A stretch of DNA of 64,000 nt from an uncultured Cryptobacterium sp. (GCA_958410215.1 CATYOF010000001.1:124001-188000); one strand, 5' to 3'. Shown: positions 25,444 through 35,340, numbered from the stretch's first letter. Made by a program: numbers and translations. The notes: a model not told the origin generated them from the sequence alone.

Positions 25444-26502
25444 TTACTTGCGAACCCCTGGTTTTAAGGAAGACAGGATGGTTTTACCTGCCGATTGCGC
25501 AACCGGCACCACCGCATCAAGCGCTACCGAAACCGCTTTACGCGCTACTGGCGCAACCTTTTCGCCCACATTGCGCAGGGTTGGTTCGCTCTGCACGAAA
25601 GTAACCACCTTAGCTGTTTCGTTAGTAGCCTTACCAGCTAAGGCTACTAAGCCTGCAACATTGCCTCCACCTTCAAAGTACTCTATGGCAGCTCGCCCAA
25701 TTGCCTGAGTGCCCAGATAACCCATCGTACCCTTTACCGCCCAACCAAGTGCTGGTACAAGCCCCGCAAGCTGACGAGAAATGTTTCTGAATATAAACGC
25801 GTTAACCAACACCCCTAAAAGCTCCAAAACGCGCTCTGGACCTAAGGGCTGACCGTACGCTGCCGCAATCTGCAAAATCATTTTTATTTGATTTGCCGTC
25901 ATTAAAGGCATATCTGCGCCAGGCACAAACACCACAACGCCAATGCCTGCATTTTGCAGAGCTGTCTGAGAAATGGCATCGATTGCTAAAGGACGACGCA
26001 CAAACGGATAGGCAATGGAAAAAGCAAGTTTCTTATCTGTATCAACCGCCGATACAATCCATGTGCCAATTTTCTGAGCAAGTTCACCTTTTAATTCGTC
26101 ATCAAACTCAGTACTTTGCACGTATACCACATCATGTTCAGGTAAGGTGTAGCCTGTTTTTTCAGCAAGGGTACATACCTCTTCGCCATTTTCTGCTACC
26201 ACCAGCACCGGAGTGCCCTGATCACGAAACTCTTGTGCTAACGCCCCCACTGATTCGTTTTTCGCTGCCGCAATAATGGTTAAATCGCATCCCAAATGCG
26301 TATCGGGAGTTTGCGTAGGAAAATAACTAACCATCACGCGAGAATTAGGTGATTCACTGTTAAAACCTGCGCGCACGAATACTTGAAAATCAGGAGAAGC
26401 AGTTTCGTCAATAAGAATATTTACCGAAACCGGAATAGAACTTGCGCGATCAATATCAAGAGCAGCGGAAAGCACTGCGGGAATATCTACCGGAATTTTC
26501 AT
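25444..26502 (-). CDS. DUF697-family protein
   Basis: A 352-residue protein with a hydrophilic N-terminal half that may adopt a nucleotide-binding-like fold (LTIIAAAKNESVGA, TPVLVVAENGEEV). The C-terminal half matches the YcjF/DUF697 helical membrane-associated domain: MTANQIKMILQIAAAYGQPLG, VLVNAFIFRNISRQLAGLVP, and AVKGTMGYLGTQAIGRAAI with Gly-rich helices. DUF697 proteins often accompany Era-like GTPases. The gene lies directly after rodA (16 bases) and so is probably transcribed with the elongation operon. Its cellular role is not known. Confidence 0.8.
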   Translation of the reverse strand: MKIPVDIPAVLSAALDIDRASSIPVSVNILIDETASPDFQVFVRAGFNSESPNSRVMVSYFPTQTPDTHLGCDLTIIAAAKNESVGALAQEFRDQGTPVLVVAENGEEVCTLAEKTGYTLPEHDVVYVQSTEFDDELKGELAQKIGTWIVSAVDTDKKLAFSIAYPFVRRPLAIDAISQTALQNAGIGVVVFVPGADMPLMTANQIKMILQIAAAYGQPLGPERVLELLGVLVNAFIFRNISRQLAGLVPALGWAVKGTMGYLGTQAIGRAAIEYFEGGGNVAGLVALAGKATNETAKVVTFVQSEPTLRNVGEKVAPVARKAVSVALDAVVPVAQSAGKTILSSLKPGVRK

Positions 26503-26518
26503 AGCGGTCCCCTTTCAC

Positions 26519-27703
26519 TTAGCGACCATTATGCACCCAAACAGAGTTAATTAAACCAAGCATCATGAAGTTTACGATCATAAATGATGAACCATAACTA
26601 ATAAAGGGAAGCGGAATACCGGTAATTGGCATCAGCCCACAGGTCATGCCAATGTTTTCCAGAATTTGGAAAAGCCACATACCCACAACACAGATAACAA
26701 TAATGGTTCCAAATAAGTCGCCCGAATTTCGTGCAACATTTACCGAGCACACAATTAAACCGATATAGAGCGCAATCAAAACCAATGCACCAAAAAACCC
26801 AAATTCTTCAGCAAGAACGCAGAATACAAAGTCCGTTGGTGCTTCAGGCAAAAAGCCTAGAGAAGACTGTGTTGCCTGCATAAAGCCTTTACCAAAAAGG
26901 CCACCACTACCAATAGCGATTTTGGCTTGTTGAAGGTTATAGCCATCGCCTGAAGTATCATGAGTAGGGTCAAGAAACACCGTAAGACGCGATTTCTGAT
27001 AATCCTTCAACAAAACATCATGCCCAAACAACTGATCAAGCACTGGGTCAATCAGAAGGATTGCCGCCACCAACACCACTAAGACACCAATGGTACCCAC
27101 AATAAAACGCCAGTTTGCACCACCAATAATAAGGGCAAACCCCGCAATCATAAGGTAAACCAGGCCCGTGCCTAAGTCAGGCTGGGTCATAACACAAACA
27201 AAGGGCACCGCCAAAATAAGAAGCGCTTTAATGAATTCGCGCAAATCGTTAAGTCTGCCCCCATAGCGTGCCATAACCGAAGCTGCCAAAAGTACCACGG
27301 TGACCTTGGCGAATTCGCCTGGCTGTATTTGCATGCCAATATTAATCCAGGATTGGCCACCATTTACTTCCACACCAATTCCCGGTATATGAGGCGAAAG
27401 AAGCAGTACCACATTGATAATAAGAAATACGGTCGTATAGCCCGAAAGCACATGATAGTCCAGACGAGTGATTGCAACGAACAAAACCACTCCTACCGCA
27501 ACACCCATAAGCTGTCGGGAAAAGCTGTAATCCGGATCGGACGCTGTGGCAGAAAACTGAACTAACAGACCATAGGACACCAAAGCCAGCATAAAGAATA
27601 TAAAAAGCGGATTGATGTACTTAAAACGCCTTGGTTTAAACGTTTTTGCAACAGTGGGATCCTGCGGGCGCACCGAACTGATTTCGTTCATCATCTGAGC
27701 CAT
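26519..27703 (-). CDS. rodA: Rod-shape-determining glycosyltransferase RodA
   Basis: RodA is the SEDS-family peptidoglycan polymerase of lateral wall growth, partnered with PBP2. The ATG at 27703 has an AGGTG ribosome site that overlaps the mrdA stop; a GTG at 27712 is the alternative. About ten membrane helices are seen with the conserved VNGGQSWINIG, FAKVTVVLL, TQPDLGTG and the C-terminal GIPLPFISYGSSFM. The 394-residue length is normal. It is last of the mre-mrd set, before the DUF697 gene. Confidence 0.95.
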   Translation of the reverse strand: MAQMMNEISSVRPQDPTVAKTFKPRRFKYINPLFIFFMLALVSYGLLVQFSATASDPDYSFSRQLMGVAVGVVLFVAITRLDYHVLSGYTTVFLIINVVLLLSPHIPGIGVEVNGGQSWINIGMQIQPGEFAKVTVVLLAASVMARYGGRLNDLREFIKALLILAVPFVCVMTQPDLGTGLVYLMIAGFALIIGGANWRFIVGTIGVLVVLVAAILLIDPVLDQLFGHDVLLKDYQKSRLTVFLDPTHDTSGDGYNLQQAKIAIGSGGLFGKGFMQATQSSLGFLPEAPTDFVFCVLAEEFGFFGALVLIALYIGLIVCSVNVARNSGDLFGTIIVICVVGMWLFQILENIGMTCGLMPITGIPLPFISYGSSFMIVNFMMLGLINSVWVHNGR

Positions 27704-27712
27704 ACAAGACAC

Positions 27713-29848
27713 CTACTCTTCCGAATCTTCATCACTCGTATCGTCGGTGTTATCAGTACTTCCCGACTCTCCCTCAACCTTAGTAGCTGAAAGAACGGTT
27801 AATTTTTCATCAAGCTTGCCGTCAAGCGATTGTATTGCCGCATCCATAATATGAGCAGCAATAGGAGAACCGGTAGTACCACCACTGCCGCCTTCTTCCA
27901 AACAGAGCGCCAAAGCAAAGCGTGGTTCTTCATAAGGCGCATAGCAAGAAAACCATGCCATGTCCTGCTTGCCAGCAACTTCTGCCGTACCCGTTTTCGC
28001 TGCAGCACTCCAAGAATACTTTCCAAAATCAGCAGCAACAGAAGCGTTTTCTGTTGCTACACCATGAAGCGCATCCTGCATAACCGCCAGCAATGACGGA
28101 TCAACATCGGGGTGGTAGTCTTCCACCGTTTCAAACGACAAGACCGTTTCACCCAAGGAATTACGAACTTCCTTTAAAAGGTGCGGACGCAACAATTTAC
28201 CCGTTGCTACCGCTGCATAGGCGCGTGCAACCTGGATAGGTGTTACCAAAACATAACCCTGGCCAATAACCATGTTTGACATATCACCCGGAAGCCACTG
28301 CGCCTCTTCAGGAACATCTTTAAAATATTCCTGCTTCCATTGCGGTGTAGGAATACGTCCTTCCGCTTCACCCGATAAATCGATATGAGTGGAAGCCGCA
28401 TACCCAAACTCTTTAATGAAATCTTGCATGGCTTCATTACCTATGGTGCCACGCGCATCATAGAAATCTTTTGCGATTTCATAGAATACCGTGTCGCACG
28501 ATTCAATTACGCCTTCGCGAAACGTAATTGCACCATGACCCGTTTCAAGCCAGCACTTCTGAGGAAATTCATCGCCAAAGCCCGTCCACGTACCCGTACA
28601 GTCCCAGGTGCGTGTAGTATCAGCAAAGCCATAAGTAAGACCCGCAAGACCGGTAAACGCCTTGAAGCATGAAGCCGCAGGATACGTACCTGCAATAGCG
28701 CGATTCATCAAGGGATAATGAGATTCTTCGGTTTGATAGGCATCCCAGGTATCCTGCGAAATACCACCAATAAAACGCTCGGGCTCATAGGTAGGATAGT
28801 TCGACATTGCCACGATGCCGCCTGTTTGCACATCAATAACAACGCACGCCGCAGCGGTGCCCGTGCCTCCCGTTACCGCTTCTTTAAGCGCAACATCGGC
28901 AACATGTTGTACGCGTGCATCAATAGTAAGATACACATCATTGCCCTTAGTAGGATCAGTTTCAGCTACCACCTGCTGAACAACACCAGATGCATCGGTT
29001 ACCAAAATTCGCTGGCCATGATCGCCTGCAATAAGTGCATCGTAGGTTTGCTCTACCCCACTTTTACCTACCGCGTCACCACTTTCAATATCGCGGCCTT
29101 CAGCAGCATTTTTCAAATCATCTTCTGAAGCCGTACCGGTATATCCCAACACATGCGCCGCAAGAGCACCGTAGGGATATGAGCGAGTAGTGCGTACCTG
29201 CGTAGTTACCCCCGGAAAAGCATCGCGATGTTCGGAAATATAGGCAATATCGCGCAGTTTTACATCACTTGCCACCACACGTTGAGATTGAGCACCTGAA
29301 GAAGAATCCATCACGCGCGAACGGACCACTTCATAGGGAATACCTAAAAGTGCTGAAAGGCGTAAAAGTACATCAGGGTTATCCGCCACTTCAGAATCGG
29401 CCAAAACTGTTTGTACCTGTCGATTGGTTACCAGGGCAACCCCTTGTGCATCATAAATTACACCACGCGGTGCCGGAGTGCTTACTGTGGTATAAAGATT
29501 TGCCTGCGCTTCTTCGCTATACGTTGCACTGTCTAATACCTGCAGACCAAAAAGACGCACACCAAGCGCGCTAAATACACCTGCAGCAAGTACGCCAACC
29601 GCAATAAAGCGATTACGAAGGCCATCGCCCGTTACCGAAGTGCCTCCAAATGAAGCTCCCGAGCCAGAACTCACCGACGTTTTAGGCGTCTGGGCAGAAA
29701 TACCTACCGAGGTAACCGATTTGACCTGCATGCGATCGCGTGTTCGCGATGAAGATGACTGTGAACGAACACGAAAGATTACCACCGCAAGTACGCCCAG
29801 CACCACCAGGGCAGCTATGGTTGTTAAAATGGCCGATAACATAAACAA
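27713..29848 (-). CDS. mrdA: Penicillin-binding protein 2 (elongation transpeptidase)
   Basis: This class B transpeptidase crosslinks side-wall peptidoglycan. The 711 residues include an N-terminal hydrophobic segment (5-25) and a second one near 80-105, the latter being the usual anchor. The dimerisation domain follows, then the catalytic Ser in SCFK near 393, the SxD triad in SCDTVFYE, and KTG in AAKTGTAEV near 621. The C-terminus ends in a Thr/Asp/Glu/Ser-rich tail. It lies between mreD and rodA, and is expected to pair with RodA. Confidence 0.96.
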   Translation of the reverse strand: MFMLSAILTTIAALVVLGVLAVVIFRVRSQSSSSRTRDRMQVKSVTSVGISAQTPKTSVSSGSGASFGGTSVTGDGLRNRFIAVGVLAAGVFSALGVRLFGLQVLDSATYSEEAQANLYTTVSTPAPRGVIYDAQGVALVTNRQVQTVLADSEVADNPDVLLRLSALLGIPYEVVRSRVMDSSSGAQSQRVVASDVKLRDIAYISEHRDAFPGVTTQVRTTRSYPYGALAAHVLGYTGTASEDDLKNAAEGRDIESGDAVGKSGVEQTYDALIAGDHGQRILVTDASGVVQQVVAETDPTKGNDVYLTIDARVQHVADVALKEAVTGGTGTAAACVVIDVQTGGIVAMSNYPTYEPERFIGGISQDTWDAYQTEESHYPLMNRAIAGTYPAASCFKAFTGLAGLTYGFADTTRTWDCTGTWTGFGDEFPQKCWLETGHGAITFREGVIESCDTVFYEIAKDFYDARGTIGNEAMQDFIKEFGYAASTHIDLSGEAEGRIPTPQWKQEYFKDVPEEAQWLPGDMSNMVIGQGYVLVTPIQVARAYAAVATGKLLRPHLLKEVRNSLGETVLSFETVEDYHPDVDPSLLAVMQDALHGVATENASVAADFGKYSWSAAAKTGTAEVAGKQDMAWFSCYAPYEEPRFALALCLEEGGSGGTTGSPIAAHIMDAAIQSLDGKLDEKLTVLSATKVEGESGSTDNTDDTSDEDSEE

Positions 29849-29858
29849 CCCCTATGGT

Positions 29859-30395
29859 TTACTGGAATCGACCGCCGCCAGATACCTTCCACGCATCATT
29901 AACCTGCTGCGCAAGAGGTAAGCGCCTCATAATAACAAACAGTAACGCCGCAATAATTGCGTTGATAACGGTAGCGGGAAGAGCCCTTTGCAAGAACAGT
30001 TCAATGAAACTGCCCTGATATCCTGTGATCATGAGAACAATCATGAATACAAGTTCAAAAGCAAAAATTGCTGCCGCAAAAGCAATTAAAGGCATCGCAA
30101 TTGTAGTATCGTCAAGCACCTCAAAAACGCGAGACATTACAAAAGTTATTGCCAGCAACAAAAGCGAGGTAAGGCCCACGGGTGTCTGAGAAAGCAAATC
30201 GGCAATTAAACCAAGCACAAACGCATAAATGTACGTCGAATCTGGCCTACGCAGCACTGAAAGCACCAAAACAAAAGCCACAATAAAGCTGGGAACTACC
30301 GAAAAAATATTCAAAATAGGAGCAAATACTATTTGAATTACCACAATTACGGCTGAACAAATTAAAGGAAGCATCCATTCGCGCATACTTATCAC
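29859..30395 (-). CDS. mreD: Rod shape-determining protein MreD
   Basis: A 178-residue membrane protein with about five helices; the segment IYAFVLGLIADLLSQTPVGLT is typical. It starts at GTG 30395, overlapping the mreC stop (GTGA); an ATG nine bases inside is possible. MreD is a membrane component of the elongasome with MreC and RodA. Its position between mreC and mrdA supports the call. Confidence 0.92.
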   Translation of the reverse strand: MISMREWMLPLICSAVIVVIQIVFAPILNIFSVVPSFIVAFVLVLSVLRRPDSTYIYAFVLGLIADLLSQTPVGLTSLLLLAITFVMSRVFEVLDDTTIAMPLIAFAAAIFAFELVFMIVLMITGYQGSFIELFLQRALPATVINAIIAALLFVIMRRLPLAQQVNDAWKVSGGGRFQ

Positions 30396-31438
30396 TCGCT
30401 TCCCTCGTCTGAATTGGTGTCATTTTCTGAATTAGAATCGTCAGACCCACTATCACCATCGGAATTATTCTGGGACTGATCATTGTTGTTTTCCGTATTA
30501 GATGTAGGCGTATTGCCTAAAAGCGCATCGGGGCCTACCGCATTAACAACCGCATTAGCATTCGATTGATTTTCATCTGCCGCGCCTTCATTACTCATGC
30601 CAAGCACTACTAGTACCTCGCTGATGTTATCAAACGAAGCATTCGGGGTAATAACAATCGTACGGGTAGCATCGCCTTGACGCTGTTCAACCTTGGAAAC
30701 AGTGCCAATAACAAGGCCCCTGAAGTAGCCGCCTCCTAAGCCAGAAGTAATAACTGCTTCGCCTTCTTTTACTTCTACCCCTTCATCGACGCCTTCTAAA
30801 TACAACACGCCTTCAACAGAGCCAGACAAAATACCTTCCGAGCGCGAAGACTGCAACATGACTGCCACACCGCTTTGTGCATCATTAAGTAAACGAACCT
30901 GGGAAGAATACGTGCTTACAGAAATTACCTGGCCAATAACGCCCGTTGAACCCATAACAGGCAGTCCTTCAGTTACTCCCGAAGCAGAACCAGCATCTAT
31001 CGTAATAATGCGATTATACGAATCGGAAGAATATCCTGTTACACGCGCAGCTACTGAAGTAAAACCATAGGCATCATGAAGCCCAATAAGTGATTCAAGA
31101 CGGTTTGCTTCTTGACGGTACTCTTCCAATTCAACCACCATCTGGCTTAGAGTTGCATTGTTTTCTTGCAACTGACTCATGGTTTGCCCATCTGCGGTTA
31201 AATCCTCAAGTGAGGTAGTAGCAGAAGCCGCCAATGAACTACTTGCCGCCCCTACTGAAGACAAGGGGGAAGACAAGGCTGAAGTGGAATCTTGTATTGT
31301 ATGAAGGGGACCACCGTCCCCTTCGCGCGCATAAACAACGACCAAAACCAACGAAACCACCAGCAATGCCACCAGCAGTATCGTTGAATTGAATTGGCCA
31401 CCGAATGGGATGCGTTTATCGTTCAAGTTCAGGGCCAT
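30392..31438 (-). CDS. mreC: Rod shape-determining protein MreC
   Basis: MreC is a bitopic protein that links MreB to the transpeptidase on the outside. Residues 20-37 form the anchor, followed by a coiled coil (about 75-115) and a beta-rich domain with TVSKVEQRQGDATRTIVITP. The 348-residue chain ends in a Ser/Asn/Asp/Glu-rich acidic tail (about 305-348), a feature not usual for the family; PBP2 in the same operon has a similar tail. It overlaps mreD by four bases. Confidence 0.94.
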   Translation of the reverse strand: MALNLNDKRIPFGGQFNSTILLVALLVVSLVLVVVYAREGDGGPLHTIQDSTSALSSPLSSVGAASSSLAASATTSLEDLTADGQTMSQLQENNATLSQMVVELEEYRQEANRLESLIGLHDAYGFTSVAARVTGYSSDSYNRIITIDAGSASGVTEGLPVMGSTGVIGQVISVSTYSSQVRLLNDAQSGVAVMLQSSRSEGILSGSVEGVLYLEGVDEGVEVKEGEAVITSGLGGGYFRGLVIGTVSKVEQRQGDATRTIVITPNASFDNISEVLVVLGMSNEGAADENQSNANAVVNAVGPDALLGNTPTSNTENNNDQSQNNSDGDSGSDDSNSENDTNSDEGSE

Positions 31439-31454
31439 CGTATGCGAAGATCTC

Positions 31455-32510
31455 CTATTTTGATCTCGAGAGTATTTGCTTTAATGCCGTAGGTGTTTCC
31501 AAAACCCTCAAGCAACCCGTTACCACATTGGTAAGTGCTGTCTCACTGGTCCAAACAGGAATTTCAAGCTGCTGCGAGAAATAACGATCAAGACCATTAA
31601 GCAATCCGCCGCCTCCTGTGAGCAAGATGCCATTCGAAATAATATCGGAGGCCAAGTCGGGATTGGTCTTTTTGAAGGTTTCCTTAATGTGAACTACCAT
31701 TTCGTCAATGGGAGCCTGGAGCGCATCACGAACGTCTTCGGACTGAATCGTAACTTCCTTGGGTTGTTCAGTAAGTACATCCTGACCAGAGATAATCATA
31801 TCGCGTTCACGGCCATCTTCAAAAGGCAGAATAGAGCCTATCTTAATCTTAATAACCTCAGCGGTGCGCTCACCAATCTTAATTCCAAGAAGATCACGCA
31901 AATGCATCGCAATTGCTTCATCAAGTCGATTACCCGCAAGGCGCAAAGAAGAAGAGGTAACAATACCACCCAAAGAAATAACGGCAACTTCAGTAGTACC
32001 GCCACCGATATCAACCACCATAGAACCAGTAGGTTCTGTTACGGGCAAATCGGCACCCATAGCAGCAGCCATGGGTTCTTCAATAAGGTAAGCCTGTCGA
32101 GCACCTGCCTGAATGGTAGCCTCAAATACCGCACGCTTTTCAACTGAAGTAGCACCACAAGGGATACACACCACAATACGAGGCTTAGGCTGCCAAGGGT
32201 AACGACGAGGAGCAGCCTTATTAATAAAAGCAGAAATCATAGCTTCCGTTACATCATAATCAGCAATAACGCCATCATGAAGCGGGTGTTCTGCAGAAAA
32301 CGTATCGGGAGTATGGTTGATCATATTTTTTGCTTCATGACCAACGGCGAGCACGCGATGAGTGCTGCGTTCAATAGCAACAACCGAAGGCTCGTTAATA
32401 ACAATACCTTGACCGGTAATAGCAACAAGAGTATTTGCCGTACCAAGGTCAATTGCCATATCGTACGAATTTGACGAAGTAGCATTCTGTATAAAATCAA
32501 GGAAAGACAT
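31455..32510 (-). CDS. mreB: Actin-like protein MreB
   Basis: MreB forms membrane filaments that direct side-wall synthesis. The 351-residue protein has the actin-fold motifs DLGTANTLV near 22-30, VVDIGGGTTEVAVI, and the C-terminal LLTGGGGLLNGL. The ATG follows AAGGATG. It begins the operon mreB-mreC-mreD-mrdA-rodA, and a promoter-like box lies 42 bases upstream. Confidence 0.96.
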   Translation of the reverse strand: MSFLDFIQNATSSNSYDMAIDLGTANTLVAITGQGIVINEPSVVAIERSTHRVLAVGHEAKNMINHTPDTFSAEHPLHDGVIADYDVTEAMISAFINKAAPRRYPWQPKPRIVVCIPCGATSVEKRAVFEATIQAGARQAYLIEEPMAAAMGADLPVTEPTGSMVVDIGGGTTEVAVISLGGIVTSSSLRLAGNRLDEAIAMHLRDLLGIKIGERTAEVIKIKIGSILPFEDGRERDMIISGQDVLTEQPKEVTIQSEDVRDALQAPIDEMVVHIKETFKKTNPDLASDIISNGILLTGGGGLLNGLDRYFSQQLEIPVWTSETALTNVVTGCLRVLETPTALKQILSRSK

Positions 32511-32551
32511 GCATCATCCTTAAAACTATTTGTGAGCAATCGTAAACATGA

Positions 32552-32557
32552 ATTTTA
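32552..32557 (-). promoter_or_regulatory. Possible extended -10 of the mre operon
   Basis: The minus strand reads TGCTAAAAT, an extended -10, about 42 bases upstream of mreB. No good -35 was found, which is common with an extended -10. Confidence 0.4.
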
Positions 32558-32702
32558 GCACACCACATAAATCCTGCGGTAAAACAAGAGATGTGCCTTT
32601 GCTATAAAAACAGCTCTCCTACACACTACGAGCCCTAGCATAACGCCAGAGCTCGTAAAATACACGACATTTTTTGAATGCGTTTAGGCTCTCTAGGTCT
32701 GC

Positions 32703-33107
32703 TTACTTAAAGAAAATACCAATCTCACGTTCAGCAGATTCTACCGAGTCAGAACCATGAATAACATTTTCGTCCATGATCAAGCCGAAATCGCCACGAA
32801 TGGTTCCAGGAGCAGCTTCAGCAGGATTGGTTGCACCCATCAAAGAGCGGCACTTCTTAACAGCGCCTTCGCCAGAAACAACCATCTTTACTACAGGACC
32901 AGAAGTGATGTAGGAAATAAGACCATCATAGAATGGCTTGCCTTCGTGCTCTGCATAGTTAGCAGCAGCCTGTTCTGGCGTTACCATACCCATTTCCATA
33001 CGCTCGATCTTAAGTCCAGCGCGTTCAAAACGAGCAACGATTTCACCAATATGACCATTGCGAACACCGTCAGGCTTAATCATGCTGTAGGTCTTTTCGA
33101 TTGCCAT
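32703..33107 (-). CDS. ndk: Nucleoside diphosphate kinase
   Basis: The enzyme transfers phosphate between nucleoside triphosphates and diphosphates through a phospho-histidine. The 134-residue protein has EKTYSMIKPDGVRNGHIG at the start and the catalytic histidine in NVIHGSDS near 117. Length is typical. It is a single gene between the TPR gene and mreB, on the same strand. Confidence 0.97.
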   Translation of the reverse strand: MAIEKTYSMIKPDGVRNGHIGEIVARFERAGLKIERMEMGMVTPEQAAANYAEHEGKPFYDGLISYITSGPVVKMVVSGEGAVKKCRSLMGATNPAEAAPGTIRGDFGLIMDENVIHGSDSVESAEREIGIFFK

Positions 33108-33197
33108 GCTTTGTTCCTTTCAAAGAAAGATAGATAACTTGCGTGTTATGAAACAAGGCCAGAATTCTGTTTCAGAACCACTGACCCCGAATCTCTT

Positions 33198-34547
33198 TTA
33201 TTGTGCTTGCTGGCTTGCAAAAGCTAAAGAAATATTCGCTACCTTCCAGCCAAGACCATCACGAACAAGGGATACCTGGTAGGGTACTTCTCCCCCTTCG
33301 GATGTGGTCGCGGTTACATATACATCAGCGCTACTGAAGTTGTTAACCGTGCCATCAATCGAGATAGTGCTCCCTGGCGCAATCATATCAGAAATGCGAG
33401 CCTTAGTTTCATCATCAAGCGTAGAGGCATAGACGTCGCTATTGGAAGGATCCCCAAATAAAGCGGTAATTTGATCCTGCTGCGTTGGGAAACCAACCCC
33501 CTGAACATAAGCAAAGGTTCCGCCACCACCAATTAAGCAAAGCAGAATAAGGATAACGAAAAAGATTTTCAAACCGCGATGACGATGCTTTTTCTTTACA
33601 CCCTGCGTCCAATCCTGGAAATCGGCCTGCTGAGCGGCAAAGAAATCGCTGTTTTGTTCCGCTTCAGCAATGCTTCGCATAATACTGGTTTCCGAAATTT
33701 GCGTAGTACCCATTTCGGAAGGAGAAAGAGGCTGCGCTTCAATAGGCACCCCGTCTCCAGGAACATCCAGCCCAGAAAGATCGGTCTGAGTAGACACTGG
33801 TGCTGGTGCCGCTTCCTGTTCACCCGTAGCGCCCGATGCTACTGCGGCTACCGCACGCTGGTAATCCACGTTAGCAGCATCGTTAAACACATAGGTTTTA
33901 TCTGCCAGAGCCGATTCAAAGGCACGTACAGCCTTGTCCATTTTGCCATCAGCCACATACGCCTGACCCATATTGGCAAAAAGCTTGTTGCGTGTTTCGG
34001 GGGTCATGTCAAACTGAAGAGCGCTTTCATACGATGCAATAGCATCCATAGGTCGATCAAGCGCCATAAAACAAACACCCAGATTAAGAAGCGCCTTAGT
34101 AGGATCAGGGTTCATTTCGTCAAGAGCGGCAGATCGAAATGCTGCGCCCGCTTCAGCCGATTTGCCCAATTTCAACAAAGCATTGCCCATAGCTTGATAG
34201 GCCTTATAAGGCGTTGGGTAGCGCGAATCATCTAGGGCTGACTGGAAATTGGTAATAGCATCTTCAAAATCTCCCTGAGATGCATACACCATACCCAGGT
34301 TATAACTTACCGACCCCAACGCATCATACGATTCATCGATGAGTGCCTGGGAATACGCATGAATTGCTTCATTAGGATCATTAAGTTTAACCAGACAATT
34401 ACCAATCTGGTGATACAAAAGCCCCAATTCTCCTGGCGCCTTTGAAACAGAGGTGTCCTGCAGGCACTCAGTAAACTTTTCAAGTGCTACTTCATACTGT
34501 TTAGAAACATATGCGCTTCTTGCCTGCTGGAAAGTCTCGTTGTTCAT
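33198..34547 (-). CDS. TPR-repeat membrane protein
   Basis: A 449-residue protein whose first 230 residues are about six TPR units (SYNLGMVYASQGDFEDAITNF, ALLNLGVCFMALDRPMDAIAS). A disordered linker (about 235-300) leads to a membrane helix near 320-345, preceded by KKKHRHR, and an outer C-terminal domain (about 350-449). The N-terminus lacks a signal, so the TPR part is cytoplasmic and the tail outside. It looks like a scaffold that couples cytoplasmic partners to the envelope. Partners are unknown. It stands 91 bases before ndk on the same strand. Confidence 0.75.
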   Translation of the reverse strand: MNNETFQQARSAYVSKQYEVALEKFTECLQDTSVSKAPGELGLLYHQIGNCLVKLNDPNEAIHAYSQALIDESYDALGSVSYNLGMVYASQGDFEDAITNFQSALDDSRYPTPYKAYQAMGNALLKLGKSAEAGAAFRSAALDEMNPDPTKALLNLGVCFMALDRPMDAIASYESALQFDMTPETRNKLFANMGQAYVADGKMDKAVRAFESALADKTYVFNDAANVDYQRAVAAVASGATGEQEAAPAPVSTQTDLSGLDVPGDGVPIEAQPLSPSEMGTTQISETSIMRSIAEAEQNSDFFAAQQADFQDWTQGVKKKHRHRGLKIFFVILILLCLIGGGGTFAYVQGVGFPTQQDQITALFGDPSNSDVYASTLDDETKARISDMIAPGSTISIDGTVNNFSSADVYVTATTSEGGEVPYQVSLVRDGLGWKVANISLAFASQQAQ

Positions 34548-34644
34548 ATATAGTTCGTTTCCTCTCTTACGATCCCGATAACGAGTCGTAGTGTCTGGTA
34601 AGTTCGCTCACGCGCCAGACAGAGTTGTTTACTAGAGCTGTTTA

Positions 34645-35175
34645 CTAGTTAGCATTTTCGATAAGGATAGTTTCTATTACATCGCCAACACGAAGCTGGC
34701 CAATAACGTCAAGCCCTTCAATTGTTTGACCGAACACAGTATAGCCCGAATCCAAGAAAGGCTGAGCACCAAGACAGAAATAGAACTGAGAACCAGCAGA
34801 ATTAGGGTTCTGCGAACGAGCCATAGCAAGCGTGCCATCAAGATGCTTGTTGTTAGGATTGGTGGTGTATTCTTCCATGATGGTGTAACCGGGACCACCA
34901 GTGCCTAAACCAGCAAAAGGATTGCCTTCCGCTGCCTTTACCTGTTCCGAATCAAGATCACGCGTATTAGGGCAACCACCCTGGATTACGAAATTAGGAA
35001 CATAACGATGGAACTTCAAGTTATCGTAAAAGCCCTTTTGCGCAAGCTCAACAAAATTGCCCACATGAATTGGCGCATCTTCGCCCATAAGCTGCACACG
35101 AATATCACCCTTGGAGGTTTTTACCACTGCAATTTCTTTTCCGTTAGGCTTGTATTCGGGTATGTACATTGCCAT
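34645..35175 (-). CDS. Cyclophilin-type peptidyl-prolyl isomerase
   Basis: The 176-residue protein has the cyclophilin fold: GDIRVQLMGEDAPIHVGNFVELAQ, FHRYVPNFVIQGG with the catalytic Arg, and GSQFYFCLGAQPFLDSGYTVFGQ. It lacks a signal peptide, so it acts in the cytoplasm as a protein-folding helper. The ATG has AGGGGAAA upstream. Confidence 0.93.
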   Translation of the reverse strand: MAMYIPEYKPNGKEIAVVKTSKGDIRVQLMGEDAPIHVGNFVELAQKGFYDNLKFHRYVPNFVIQGGCPNTRDLDSEQVKAAEGNPFAGLGTGGPGYTIMEEYTTNPNNKHLDGTLAMARSQNPNSAGSQFYFCLGAQPFLDSGYTVFGQTIEGLDVIGQLRVGDVIETILIENAN

Positions 35176-35252
35176 AGTTTCCCCTTACTGCTATTTCCTT
35201 CAACTCGTACCCGCGAGAATAAACATCCCACGGGTTCGAACATTTTTTAAAT

Positions 35253-35328
35253 TGGCGCCCTCTACAGGATTCGAACCTGCGACTTTCTGCTCCGGAGGCA
35301 GACGCTCTATCCCCTGAGCTAAGAGGGC
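35253..35328 (-). tRNA. tRNA-Arg (CCG)
   Basis: The minus strand shows acceptor GCCCTCT with AGAGGGC, D arm TAGCTCAGGGG, anticodon loop CTCCGGA (CCG), T arm AGGTTCGAATCCT, and an encoded CCA end. It precedes the cyclophilin gene on the same strand. Confidence 0.96.
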
Positions 35329-35340
35329 TCAAGTTACATT

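Noticed and set aside
32640..32670. Terminator after ndk
   Set aside because: ACGAGC and GCTCGT pair, but the stem has mismatches and there is no U-tract, so I did not list it.
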